From an uncultured Erysipelotrichaceae bacterium (GTDB taxonomy: Bacteria; Bacillota_I; Bacilli_A; Erysipelotrichales; Erysipelotrichaceae): a DNA stretch of 50,486 nt. Numbering within the stretch: the first letter of the stretch is position 1; each line of letters begins with the position of its first letter. Made by a program: the position numbers and the translations under genes. The notes under the pieces were generated by a model. The model worked only from the letters and a program-made list of their open reading frames with translations. It was not told where the DNA came from and ran no database searches. Positions 8,347 to 15,541 of the stretch are shown here, in pieces. The stretch spans positions 1-50,486 of the forward strand of contig CANOSP010000014.1 of the NCBI GenBank assembly GCA_947569705.1, in the 5' to 3' direction.

Positions 8347-10212
8347 CTATTCTATTACAACATTCAGCTTTCTGGTAAAATTATTATTTATAAAAAGTTC
8401 TTCAGTATCCGTATTAAGTTTATGATAATCCACCTTGCCAACAAAAGTACGAGGAAAAGTGTCTAAAATCCGAATAACATCCGGATAATATTTTTCAGGC
8501 AAAGTTTTTGTAATAGTATGTTTGATACTCTCTATTGCATCAGCTTTTGTAATATCATAAAACTCATCTATAACAGTATGTAAAATTAATTTTCCCTTGT
8601 ATTCCATTAATTTACAAATTTTAATGCATCTGTTCTCCTTTATTCTTTCAACAATATCTAATAGATTTACCATTTCGGTATTACCATCAGTTTTTATCTT
8701 TACCATAGGCACGTCACGGTCTAGGACAAACAAACAACCATTATCATCCACATAAGCATAGTCCTTGGTGTCATACCAATTAATTCCATTTTCATCAGTA
8801 TAAAGGGATTGGCTTGTTAAATCATTGCGTCCAAAATACCCAAGCATAAGGCAAGGACTAGATATAAGCAAACGCCCGCATTGATTATAGGTTAAATCAT
8901 TAAACTCAGAATCGACAATTTTTACATTATTAAATGGAAGTGGTATTCCGGCAGAACCAACTATATTGCAATTAGGTGAAGCAAAACTAAAGCATGTGTT
9001 AACTTCAGTGGCACCATATCCTGCTTCCTGAACTATATTTGTCAAATTGTAAAAAGAATCTGCTTGATTTTTTTCACATCTTTCTCCGCCTACTACTGCC
9101 TTATCTAAATTATCAGACACTTGTTTTAAATCTTTTTTAGGTAAATGCAAAATAGAGTCCCATAGATACTGTGACCATATTCCATATTGCGGTAGATATT
9201 TTACCATATACTTCGGGATATTTTCATAAGATAAATTTAATTCTAATATATTCTCTACCCCCATGCACAAAGCCATATGTATAATATCTGAATCCCAAAA
9301 TGCGAGAAATGGCGGCACCAAAGCTAAGTGTTTAGCCCCCCTTCTAAGACCTAAGTTCGCAAGTTTGTGTTGAAAAGCTAGGGCATTATTGGCATCGTGC
9401 GAAATCAACACCGCCTTGTTTTGACCTGTTGTTCCACTAGTAAATGCAATATTACAAGGTAAATTAGGCTCATAAATACTTCTAACTTTTTTTCTATTAG
9501 ACTCGTAATGACTTAAAAACTCTTTAAAAGATAAAATTCCATTTATAGACGTATTGTCCTTTTTATTCTTTAACATCAACAAGGCTATCTTCCAATGTTC
9601 AGAATTATAAAATGGTGTTGAATATGCCAACGGCAAACGAACTTTTATAATTCTCTTACATTCTTGCATATTAAGAACGGATGAAACCTTATCTTCCAAT
9701 ATATCTAATATAAAAATTATTTTCGGTTTAATTAAGGATATTTCATCAAGCATCACATTCTTACCATTAACTATGTTATTTGAATCAAGAAAATTAAGAT
9801 TGCAAGTTATAACGCCGATCGTAGCACAGGCATACTTGAGAGCAACAAGTTCTGGAGTAGAAAGTGCAATATTACAAACAATATCGCCTTTTCGCAAATT
9901 ATAGCCATAATAAAGAATACTAGAAAACTTGTCCACCATTACCTCAAGTTGTTTAACTGTATATTTTTTCTTACCTCTATTATTTATAATTACCTGCTCT
10001 GAATAATCTGCATTACATTTAAACATAAAATCTCTTTGGTTCATTTTTGGAAATTCACTTTTCATTGCATCTTCTGTATACCACTGTTCCCAAATTCGAT
10101 CCTCATAAATTATACCTGTTTTTGGTCGATCGAGTATACGACAATATTTATAATTAATATTATTCATCAATTTCTTTTGAATATCTGTTTTTGTATCTTT
10201 TTGCTGCGCCAT
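8347..10212 (-). CDS. AMP-forming adenylating enzyme (acyl-CoA synthetase/ANL superfamily)
   Basis: 621 residues from the ATG at 10212, which has GAGGT 7 nt upstream; the in-frame ATG 39 nt earlier has no such site. The phosphate-binding loop IAFTSGTTGQNKAVLISHD lies near 255-275. The A5-type motif GYGATEVN, the A7/A8 region (YDTKDYAYVDDNGCLFVLDRD) and the C-terminal lysine motif FVGKVDYHKL are all present, so the enzyme looks complete. It should activate a carboxylic acid as acyl-AMP and pass it to CoA or a carrier protein. No carrier or CoA-pathway partner is in view. Its 5' end is only ~90 bp from the left att repeat, so its natural promoter may have been altered by prophage insertion. Confidence 0.85.
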   Translation of the reverse strand: MAQQKDTKTDIQKKLMNNINYKYCRILDRPKTGIIYEDRIWEQWYTEDAMKSEFPKMNQRDFMFKCNADYSEQVIINNRGKKKYTVKQLEVMVDKFSSILYYGYNLRKGDIVCNIALSTPELVALKYACATIGVITCNLNFLDSNNIVNGKNVMLDEISLIKPKIIFILDILEDKVSSVLNMQECKRIIKVRLPLAYSTPFYNSEHWKIALLMLKNKKDNTSINGILSFKEFLSHYESNRKKVRSIYEPNLPCNIAFTSGTTGQNKAVLISHDANNALAFQHKLANLGLRRGAKHLALVPPFLAFWDSDIIHMALCMGVENILELNLSYENIPKYMVKYLPQYGIWSQYLWDSILHLPKKDLKQVSDNLDKAVVGGERCEKNQADSFYNLTNIVQEAGYGATEVNTCFSFASPNCNIVGSAGIPLPFNNVKIVDSEFNDLTYNQCGRLLISSPCLMLGYFGRNDLTSQSLYTDENGINWYDTKDYAYVDDNGCLFVLDRDVPMVKIKTDGNTEMVNLLDIVERIKENRCIKICKLMEYKGKLILHTVIDEFYDITKADAIESIKHTITKTLPEKYYPDVIRILDTFPRTFVGKVDYHKLNTDTEELFINNNFTRKLNVVIE

Positions 10213-10300
10213 TCCAATTACCTCATAGATTATTATCGCATAAAAAAACAAGCTGGCTTTTATGCCAATTTTATGTCAGCAAAAACAAAAAGCCTTATTC

Positions 10301-10326
10301 AAAGGCTTTAAGTTACACATGGTGCG
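10301..10326. repeat. attL: Left prophage attachment site (attL)
   Basis: AAAGGCTTTAAGTTACACATGGTGCG matches 50416-50441 with one difference, and the last 16 bases are identical. To the left, on the minus strand, is a tRNA-type terminator (AAGCC/GGCTT stem, T-rich tail). Read on the minus strand, 10338-10318 would be the last nucleotides of a tRNA-Leu (T-stem CCTGT, acceptor CATCCGC, A, CCA), but the tRNA body is missing. The 40-kb spacing and the integrase next to the other copy support an att role. Confidence 0.8.
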
Positions 10327-10440
10327 GATGACAGGATTATAAATAATTTGTATTCTCATAAATTATCATGACACATCAACGCTTGTTAAGGCTCTTACAG
10401 CATTGGTGTAACTTGCTGAAATTGTGTTTTACGAAAAACT

Positions 10441-10460
10441 TTTCGGTATATTTTCGGTAT
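10441..10460. repeat. Tandem TTTCGGTAT direct repeat, possible integrase arm site
   Basis: TTTCGGTAT occurs twice at a 10-bp step 115 nt inside the left end. A similar pair, TTCCGTATAT then TTTCCGTAC, lies at 50363-50382, the same distance class from the right end. Paired repeats inside both att sites are typical of integrase arm-binding sites; assignment is inference. Confidence 0.45.
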
Positions 10461-10501
10461 AAAAAAACAGCCTACCTCTCGTGGTGAGGGAAGGTCGTTT
10501 T
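10461..10501 (-). terminator. Terminator, copy 1 of the cassette hairpin family
   Basis: On the minus strand a GACCTTCCCTC/GAGAGGTAGGCTG hairpin is followed by a run of seven T. It belongs to the same family as 11795-11834, 13292-13328 and 14500-14536. No minus-strand gene directly precedes it, because the Fic gene is on the other strand. Confidence 0.6.
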
Positions 10502-10522
10502 AAGTTCAAAAGCATAAAAGTA

Positions 10523-10590
10523 TTGCATAATTAGCATAAAAGATAGTATAATGTATTATAACTTATCAAAAACATGTATTTTTTGATAAG
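10523..10590 (+). promoter_or_regulatory. Fic promoter and leader hairpin
   Basis: TTGCAT (10523-10528) and TATAAT (10547-10552) are 18 nt apart. The leader then contains TTATCAAAAA / TTTTTTGATAA (10563-10589), a 10-bp perfect inverted repeat ending just before the AAAGGAGG ribosome site. It could be an operator or an RNA hairpin that limits translation. Confidence 0.6.
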
Positions 10591-10605
10591 AAAAGGAGGT
10601 AATTT

Positions 10606-11793
10606 ATGGGCTATGAATTATTATCTAAGCTTTTCTATAAAGATCCGGATTGCTATGAACAAAGATATAGGCAAAGATTTGATTGCGAATTATCTATAAA
10701 GCTACGAATTTTCATTCATGGTAATCAAGTTTTTTTTACTACTCCAATAGAAATGCTTAACAAAATAGAAAGAATTTTCAAAATGAATAATAATGTAAAT
10801 ATTATGGCGGCAAATCTACCAAATATTGCTATAGAATTCTTAGTGAATAAATCTTTAAAAGATGAAATTGCACTTACAAACAATATTGAAGGGGTTTCCA
10901 GTACAAAAAAAGAAATAGAGGATGCGGTTTTTAACCAGAACACTAATAAAAAAGCTAGATTTAAGGGGTTAGCAGCAAAATATATAAAACTGATTCAAAA
11001 CGATGTAATACCGTTAAATACTTGCGCAGATATTAGGAGTGTATATGACGACATTGTTTTAGATGAAATTGAAGAAAAAAGTAAACCCGATGGAAAGATT
11101 TTTAGAAAAGAAATTGTGCACGTGTTTTCTGCAACTCAAAAGGAAAAGCATAGAGGTATTATGCCAGAAGATAAAATAATAGAATACATGAATACCTGCC
11201 TTGATTTTATCAAGGATGAATCCATAAATATGCTTATTAAAGTTGCGGTATTTCATTATCTGTTTGGCTACATACACCCGTTTTATGACGGGAACGGTCG
11301 AACAAGCAGATTCATTAGTAGCAGTCTTTTAAAAGATGAATTAGGAATATTATTATCGTTAAGATTATCGTATGTGATCAAGAACAATTTAAAATCATAC
11401 TATAAGGCTTTCGATATATGTAATGACAAGAAAAACAAAGGTGATATAACCTATTTTATACTGATGTTTTTAAATTTACTAGAAGAAGCGGAAACTGACC
11501 TTGTTTACAAATTGAATGATTTAAGTGTACGATTAAATTACTATATAAGTAAATTAGATCGTTTAAAAATGGAAAAAAACAAATACAATCTTTTATTTGT
11601 ATTATGCCAAAATCAATTATTTGACGATACAGCCGTCAACGTAGATGATCTGTCTAATATCCTTTCATTAAGCAATTCTTCAATCAGAAATCTCTTAAAA
11701 GAATTAGACAAAGAAAACTACATTATAAAAATTAAATACGGTAAAAAAATAGGTTATTCAGCAAATTTAGTTAAATTTGATGAATTACCATAA
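10606..11793 (+). CDS. Fic domain protein (AMP transferase family), class II
   Basis: 395 residues; ATG after AAAGGAGG. The Fic active-site motif HPFYDGNGRTSR is complete at residues 224-235, with the catalytic histidine 224. An N-terminal inhibitory motif TNNIEG fits the class II consensus (S/T)xxxE(G/N) at 91-96, so activity should be self-restrained. The C-terminal ~70 residues look like a winged helix (LSNILSLSNSSIRNLLKELD). The family transfers AMP or related groups to protein hydroxyls. It is the only rightward gene of the left cargo zone, with its own promoter, placed as a cargo gene just inside attL. A role in host modification or defence is inferred; the target is unknown. Confidence 0.9.
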   Translation: MGYELLSKLFYKDPDCYEQRYRQRFDCELSIKLRIFIHGNQVFFTTPIEMLNKIERIFKMNNNVNIMAANLPNIAIEFLVNKSLKDEIALTNNIEGVSSTKKEIEDAVFNQNTNKKARFKGLAAKYIKLIQNDVIPLNTCADIRSVYDDIVLDEIEEKSKPDGKIFRKEIVHVFSATQKEKHRGIMPEDKIIEYMNTCLDFIKDESINMLIKVAVFHYLFGYIHPFYDGNGRTSRFISSSLLKDELGILLSLRLSYVIKNNLKSYYKAFDICNDKKNKGDITYFILMFLNLLEEAETDLVYKLNDLSVRLNYYISKLDRLKMEKNKYNLLFVLCQNQLFDDTAVNVDDLSNILSLSNSSIRNLLKELDKENYIIKIKYGKKIGYSANLVKFDELP

Positions 11794-11794
11794 T

Positions 11795-11834
11795 AAAAAA
11801 AACGTCCCACCTCTCGATTAAGAGAGATGGGATG
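11795..11834 (-). terminator. Terminator, copy 2 of the cassette hairpin family
   Basis: On the minus strand, TCCCATCTCTC-TTAATC-GAGAGGTGGGA is followed by a run of eight T. It ends the SecB-like operon. The plus-strand Fic gene stops two bases before it. Confidence 0.85.
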
Positions 11835-11844
11835 TTGTTAATAA

Positions 11845-12291
11845 TTATCCTTTATTATTCTCATCTGGTGTGATTTCTTCTTTTATGTTTGAATCAATAT
11901 CTTCTATTACCTTATTGAAATTGATAGTAGGAAGGATGATAACATCTCCTCGAGTATCCACACTTGATATACTATGTATTAATGCCCTTATGTAAGGATA
12001 CATTATAGCACTTCCATTTGTTTTTACCACATTCTCTTTTGATTTGTCTTCCAAGTCGCAATCTTCCAAAAAAGCAAATCTGCCCTTCGTTTCAATAGTT
12101 ATTTCTACTTTATGATCCCCTTGTACATCAGCCACTTTAGTTAATATAGATAAAATATATGTATCATCGACTTCTTTTAAGCCATATGCAAATTCAAAAT
12201 TATCTTCATTATCTTCTTCTAAAGAGACTACCTTATAATCAATATTTGTTATTATAAACTCTACAAATTGTATATCGCTTATCACGAGCAC
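11845..12291 (-). CDS. SecB-like chaperone, probable chaperone of a toxin-antitoxin-chaperone operon
   Basis: 148 residues. The C-terminal half carries the SecB-fold signature: an outer helix MYPYIRALIHSISS followed by DVIILPTINF, which corresponds to the PYAREL...PxNF block of SecB. The N-terminal part is the long beta-sheet region with an ELTKVADVQGDH-like segment. Firmicutes usually lack a housekeeping SecB, and stand-alone SecB-like genes next to small ORFs are typical of TAC systems. It is the last gene of a three-gene operon, and its start overlaps the stop of the 114-residue gene by 10 nt. Its inferred job is to fold and protect the antitoxin and possibly to sense phage proteins. The family call rests on motif recognition and was not searched. 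Confidence 0.72.
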   Translation of the reverse strand: MLVISDIQFVEFIITNIDYKVVSLEEDNEDNFEFAYGLKEVDDTYILSILTKVADVQGDHKVEITIETKGRFAFLEDCDLEDKSKENVVKTNGSAIMYPYIRALIHSISSVDTRGDVIILPTINFNKVIEDIDSNIKEEITPDENNKG

Positions 12292-12626
12292 GCACCTCCA
12301 TAAGATACCCCAAAACTTCTACCGTATCTAGCATTTCCTATCTTTGAAGCTTTTGTTATCGTTTCAAATATTCCTAATCCAATTGCGTGCATTTTAACAT
12401 CATCTTGTATATAACGATTATAATTTATCTTTTTACAATCGTTTTGTTTAATAGATATTTGAACTGAATCTTCATATTTACTGTTTAAATCAAGATCATT
12501 TTCTTTAAGATAATCAGCAAATAATTTAGATATGTCATCAGCATCTGTAAAACCAGCTTGTACTAAAAACTCTTTTGTATCATTGCTAAAATTATTTAAA
12601 GTAACACCTTTTCTCACATTAAACAT
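12282..12626 (-). CDS. Small unknown protein, candidate antitoxin
   Basis: 114 residues, no family recognised. It is acidic and mixed alpha/beta, opening with MFNVRKGVTLNNFSND. The C-terminus (KASKIGNARYGRSFGVSYGGACS) is glycine- and aromatic-rich and looks flexible, as expected for a chaperone-addiction tail. It lies between the ART-like gene (30 nt upstream) and the SecB-like gene (overlap 10 nt), which is the antitoxin position in TAC operons. A good GGAGGAATTGGCAT-type ribosome site precedes the ATG. The role is inferred from context alone. Confidence 0.6.
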   Translation of the reverse strand: MFNVRKGVTLNNFSNDTKEFLVQAGFTDADDISKLFADYLKENDLDLNSKYEDSVQISIKQNDCKKINYNRYIQDDVKMHAIGLGIFETITKASKIGNARYGRSFGVSYGGACS

Positions 12627-12655
12627 ATGCCAATTCCTCCTTTTACACTATAATC

Positions 12656-13231
12656 TTATGAACTCCATACAATATTCATGTCTTCATATTTTATCACTTT
12701 ATCATTTTTTATGCAAATCTGAGCTGTCTGTTTTGGTGGAAAATGTATATCATCAATTACAAATACGTGATATACTAAATCATATTTCTTAATCATATTA
12801 TCCCCATTTTTAAACAAAAAATCACAGGCATAGCCTATAAATTTATTTTGCTCATCTCTAGGTAATTCGCAAAAGTTAACAACCCGTTTGAAATCTGATT
12901 CAATAAGTATGTTTATCACTTCTTCTATGTATTTCCTATTTTTTTCAACAGTTAAATCAAAGCACCTGCTATTATCGTAACATATTTGTGTTTTAATAAC
13001 CCCAGCTTTTTCGCCTTGATTTCTCGATACTATCTGAGCCCAATATTTCGACATTTCAAAATTATTAACCCAAAAATAAACCCCATCTCCTAACCATTGG
13101 TATGTATTTTTCCTTGAGAATATGCTTTGAAATAAAGATTCATTTGAAACGCTATTATTGAATTTTTTCATTTTCATAATACTTTTGCAATTTGTGATAG
13201 TAGTACCGTGATATACAGTTAAACAATCCAT
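12656..13231 (-). CDS. Putative ADP-ribosyltransferase-fold toxin
   Basis: 191 residues from the ATG at 13231 (AGGG upstream); a GTG at 13246 is the alternative start. The N-terminus has TVYHGTTITNCKSI with His8, followed by YQWLGDGVYFWVNNFEM with Tyr52. These match the H and Y strands of PARP/diphtheria-type ARTs (HGT...GxGIYF). The third catalytic residue is not obvious, and no membrane segments are seen. It is the first gene of an operon with a small unknown protein and a SecB-like chaperone, the order toxin-antitoxin-chaperone. The inferred activity is NAD-dependent modification of a host or phage target. It could instead be an inactive ART relative. Confidence 0.65.
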   Translation of the reverse strand: MDCLTVYHGTTITNCKSIMKMKKFNNSVSNESLFQSIFSRKNTYQWLGDGVYFWVNNFEMSKYWAQIVSRNQGEKAGVIKTQICYDNSRCFDLTVEKNRKYIEEVINILIESDFKRVVNFCELPRDEQNKFIGYACDFLFKNGDNMIKKYDLVYHVFVIDDIHFPPKQTAQICIKNDKVIKYEDMNIVWSS

Positions 13232-13261
13232 TTCATACCCTACCACCTCTCTCTTAAATAA

Positions 13262-13290
13262 ATTATAGCAATATTTTTATCATTTTACAA
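13262..13290 (-). promoter_or_regulatory. Promoter of the ART/SecB-like operon
   Basis: TTGTAA (13290-13285) and TATAAT (13267-13262) with 17 nt between. It lies immediately downstream of the previous cassette's terminator, so the operon has its own expression signal in the lysogen. Confidence 0.75.
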
Positions 13291-13291
13291 C

Positions 13292-13328
13292 AAAAAAACG
13301 CCCATCTCCCATTATAGAGAGATAGGAT
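13292..13328 (-). terminator. Terminator, copy 3 of the cassette hairpin family
   Basis: Minus strand: CCTATCTCTC pairs with GGGAGATGGGCG, followed by seven T. It closes the Panacea/toxin pair. Confidence 0.85.
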
Positions 13329-13329
13329 A

Positions 13330-13794
13330 TTAACTTCCATGATCATATAATGAATGGTCGAAATCAAACCCTAATATATGCAATGCAGCTTTGCAACCAT
13401 ATGACTTATGTCCTACTAATCTATATTTATTGCCTCCAAAGCGAAACACATACAATTTTGTGTCATTCGTTAAATTCTTTTGCCTAATATTACTACAAAT
13501 GCTTCTTTTGAAATTTGATAATTCCATTGTTTCAAATCCCCCGTTATCTTTTCCTTTTGTTCTTAACTCTTCCCAGGAGCTTTGAGAAACTCTTTGTAAA
13601 AAAGATAATAAATCTCTATAAATTTCCTTAGCGTTGCCACCCTGTTTTTTTATTTGTTCAAAATTATAATTTGAATCTGATGTGATATATTGAAAATTAA
13701 AGAAAATGCTGCTATCAGGCACACAACATTTTCCTTCACTTGTTACTAATCCGGAAAGCTTATGAATCTTTTTCTGTTGCTTAATTTTATTCAA
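13330..13794 (-). CDS. Probable toxin partner of a Panacea-domain antitoxin
   Basis: 154 residues starting at a TTG (13794) that overlaps the stop of the Panacea gene by 8 nt; AAAGAG lies 7 nt upstream and no better start exists. The C-terminal third, FRFGGNKYRLVGHKSYG and ALHILGFDFDHSLYDHG, resembles the end of MqsR/HigB-like RNase-fold toxins, where a strand leads into an HxLxFDxDxxLY motif. The N-terminal part is lysine-rich. Position directly after a Panacea antitoxin makes it the likely toxin. The mechanism (ribosome- or RNA-directed) is inference from fold resemblance. Confidence 0.65.
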   Translation of the reverse strand: MNKIKQQKKIHKLSGLVTSEGKCCVPDSSIFFNFQYITSDSNYNFEQIKKQGGNAKEIYRDLLSFLQRVSQSSWEELRTKGKDNGGFETMELSNFKRSICSNIRQKNLTNDTKLYVFRFGGNKYRLVGHKSYGCKAALHILGFDFDHSLYDHGS

Positions 13795-14236
13795 TGTAAT
13801 TCTCTTTAAAATATTCCTTTATTTTAGACAAAGAAATCACATCATTTAAGTTAGTTGAATTCCAGGGCATTTCTCCATGTGTCATATTTCTCAATCCCCA
13901 CGCTGAGTATTGACCGAATGCACTGTATACCTGTTTTAAAATGCCAGTCGTTTGTGGATCAATATTAACGTGTTCTAACTGATTATCAGGTATACCTTCA
14001 GAGCCGTATTTTTTGTATATCTGATATACTTCATTTACCACAGGACCATGTTTCCACGCCAATAAATCTTCATCAAATAATGGTTCATTAGTTATTGCCA
14101 AATAACATCCTTGAGCATAATATAATAATTTTTGCAATTTTAAATTCGAGATTGAATCGGCATCAAAATCATCTTTTATAATACGATTTTCTCTCAAAAA
14201 CCAAATAGCTATCTCCTTTGCAGAATACTTTGCCAT
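13787..14236 (-). CDS. Panacea-domain (DUF4065/SocA-like) antitoxin
   Basis: 149 residues; ATG after an AGGAAG/AGGAG-type site. The Panacea signature is clear: ISNLKLQKLLYYAQGCYLA at ~28-46, then LLAWKHGPVVNEVYQIYKKYG at ~58-78, and the closing THGEMPWNST. Panacea proteins neutralise many unrelated toxins encoded beside them, or act as proteolytic adaptors. It is the first gene of a two-gene operon with its own promoter, inverted-repeat operator and terminator, which fits an autoregulated toxin-antitoxin cassette. Confidence 0.88.
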   Translation of the reverse strand: MAKYSAKEIAIWFLRENRIIKDDFDADSISNLKLQKLLYYAQGCYLAITNEPLFDEDLLAWKHGPVVNEVYQIYKKYGSEGIPDNQLEHVNIDPQTTGILKQVYSAFGQYSAWGLRNMTHGEMPWNSTNLNDVISLSKIKEYFKENYIE

Positions 14237-14266
14237 TTTCCTCTTCCTCTCTCCTTTTATAAAAAA

Positions 14267-14305
14267 ATACTAACATTGTCCGAAACTCAATTCAGTTGTT
14301 AGTAT
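14267..14305. promoter_or_regulatory. Inverted repeat in the Panacea leader
   Basis: ATACTAACA (14267-14275) and TGTTAGTAT (14297-14305) are perfect complements 21 nt apart, between the promoter and the start codon. Likely an autoregulatory operator; it could also fold in the mRNA. Confidence 0.55.
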
Positions 14306-14320
14306 GTTCTTTATACTTAT

Positions 14321-14349
14321 AGTATAATAACTTTTTTTGATTTTGTAAA
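14321..14349 (-). promoter_or_regulatory. Promoter of the Panacea/toxin pair
   Basis: TTTACA (14349-14344), 17 nt, TATACT (14326-14321) on the minus strand. Confidence 0.75.
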
Positions 14350-14388
14350 CACAAAAGTATATTTTTTTCACAATCTTAATAAGCGTTC

Positions 14389-14438
14389 ATAGTTCACTAT
14401 AGTCTTCCACAGTCCTCTATAATCTTTTATAGTATAAT
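14389..14438. repeat. Five degenerate 10-bp tandem units
   Basis: Units ATAGTTCACT, ATAGTCTTCC, ACAGTCCTCT, ATAATCTTTT and ATAGTATAAT follow without gaps, with consensus ATAGTCNNCT. The 10-bp period puts each copy on the same DNA face. They lie just upstream of the Panacea promoter, in a gene-free stretch (14350-14499). Confidence 0.5.
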
Positions 14439-14499
14439 ACAACTATTTAAAAATACTAAAAGCACAATATTTGCTTGTGAATTTTTAATTTTATTACAC

Positions 14500-14536
14500 A
14501 AAAAAAACGCCCATCTCCCTCATAGAGAGATAGGCA
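14500..14536 (-). terminator. Terminator, copy 4 of the cassette hairpin family; end of the late operon
   Basis: Minus strand: GCCTATCTCTC-TATG-AGGGAGATGGGC followed by a run of eight T, eight bases after the endolysin stop. Confidence 0.9.
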
Positions 14537-14543
14537 TTAATGT

Positions 14544-15524
14544 TTATTTTATAATCGCACCGGTTCCTGATCCGACAAAGATATTCACCTTACCGAATAT
14601 CTGCGTTTGAATCGTCACAACATCTTTTTGTGGTTTGGCTATTATTTCATAAGTTAAGCCACCGTATTGCTTAGGTGCAAGCATTCCGCACTCATTACCG
14701 ACAACGGGTGCCACATTTAACGGATACACTCGCCAAGTAGGCGCTGAGGCAGGCAATGTTACAGTCTGCTTCTTAGGAGCCTCAGGCTTAGGTTTAGCTG
14801 CTGTTGGCTTTGTTTTAACGCCGCACAACTCGTTTACTTTTGACTGTACAGCGTTGTAATCATATCCCGCAGCTTTCAGCTTCTGCTTACGTGCATCACC
14901 GTTTCCCCATTTGCCTGCAATAACTTCTTTGGCGATAGTTTCAAGGGATTTCTTGGCGTTAGGTATTGGTTTTGCGGAAGGTTTAGCCTCTGCAGGTTTC
15001 GATGCAGCTTGTACACCGATTCCGAAACATGCCAAAATGCCCTTAGCGAGCTTATCAATGCCATTGTTAAAGATTTTCACATCCTCAGCATTGGAAATAA
15101 AGCCGCATTCAATCAAACGATAACCATATCCTTTCGCATATGCTCTTGCAGGATTTGCTAAATCACTGCGTTTAGAGATTGTAACTGAGCGACCGGGAAA
15201 CATTCCTGATACGAATTTAGCTAAAGCAATATCATATTTATCAGGCTCCAATCCACCTTTAATGATAACATGTGCACCTCTCGCTGTGGCAGCTGCACTA
15301 TCCATATGTAACTCCACAATCTGATAGTCTTTTGAAATTGTTAAGCCACTAATTCCGTTATCAGCGTAATAGTTACGATTTACATCGCCGAGCATTACGC
15401 TATCTCCGCCTAGTTCTTTGATTCGTTTTCCTAACGCTCGCACACGCTCCGCTTCTTGATAGCCGTTACCGCAAGCGCCCGGATCTCCTGCGCCATGTCC
15501 GCACATCACAAATAGTTTTGTCAT
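14544..15524 (-). CDS. Phage endolysin: N-acetylmuramoyl-L-alanine amidase with CW_7 repeat
   Basis: 326 residues. Residues ~1-165 are an Amidase_3 domain with candidate zinc ligands His10 (CGHGAGDPG), Glu24 and His73 (ELHMDS) and catalytic Glu139 (IECGFISNAED). A Pro/Lys-rich linker follows. A CW_7 (Cpl-7-type) wall-binding repeat lies at ~194-236 (VIAGKWGNGDARKQKL). After a second linker, ~260-326 form a beta-rich SH3-like C-terminal domain (TWRVYPLNVAPVVG). It cuts the peptide from the glycan in the cell wall at lysis. It is the last gene of the late operon, after the holin. Confidence 0.93.
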   Translation of the reverse strand: MTKLFVMCGHGAGDPGACGNGYQEAERVRALGKRIKELGGDSVMLGDVNRNYYADNGISGLTISKDYQIVELHMDSAAATARGAHVIIKGGLEPDKYDIALAKFVSGMFPGRSVTISKRSDLANPARAYAKGYGYRLIECGFISNAEDVKIFNNGIDKLAKGILACFGIGVQAASKPAEAKPSAKPIPNAKKSLETIAKEVIAGKWGNGDARKQKLKAAGYDYNAVQSKVNELCGVKTKPTAAKPKPEAPKKQTVTLPASAPTWRVYPLNVAPVVGNECGMLAPKQYGGLTYEIIAKPQKDVVTIQTQIFGKVNIFVGSGTGAIIK

Positions 15525-15541
15525 TTTATTTGTCCTCCTTC

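Noticed and set aside
10318-10345. A complete tRNA-Leu gene at attL
   Set aside because: Only the acceptor strand, one T-stem strand and three loop bases match; the sequence diverges after ACAGGATT.
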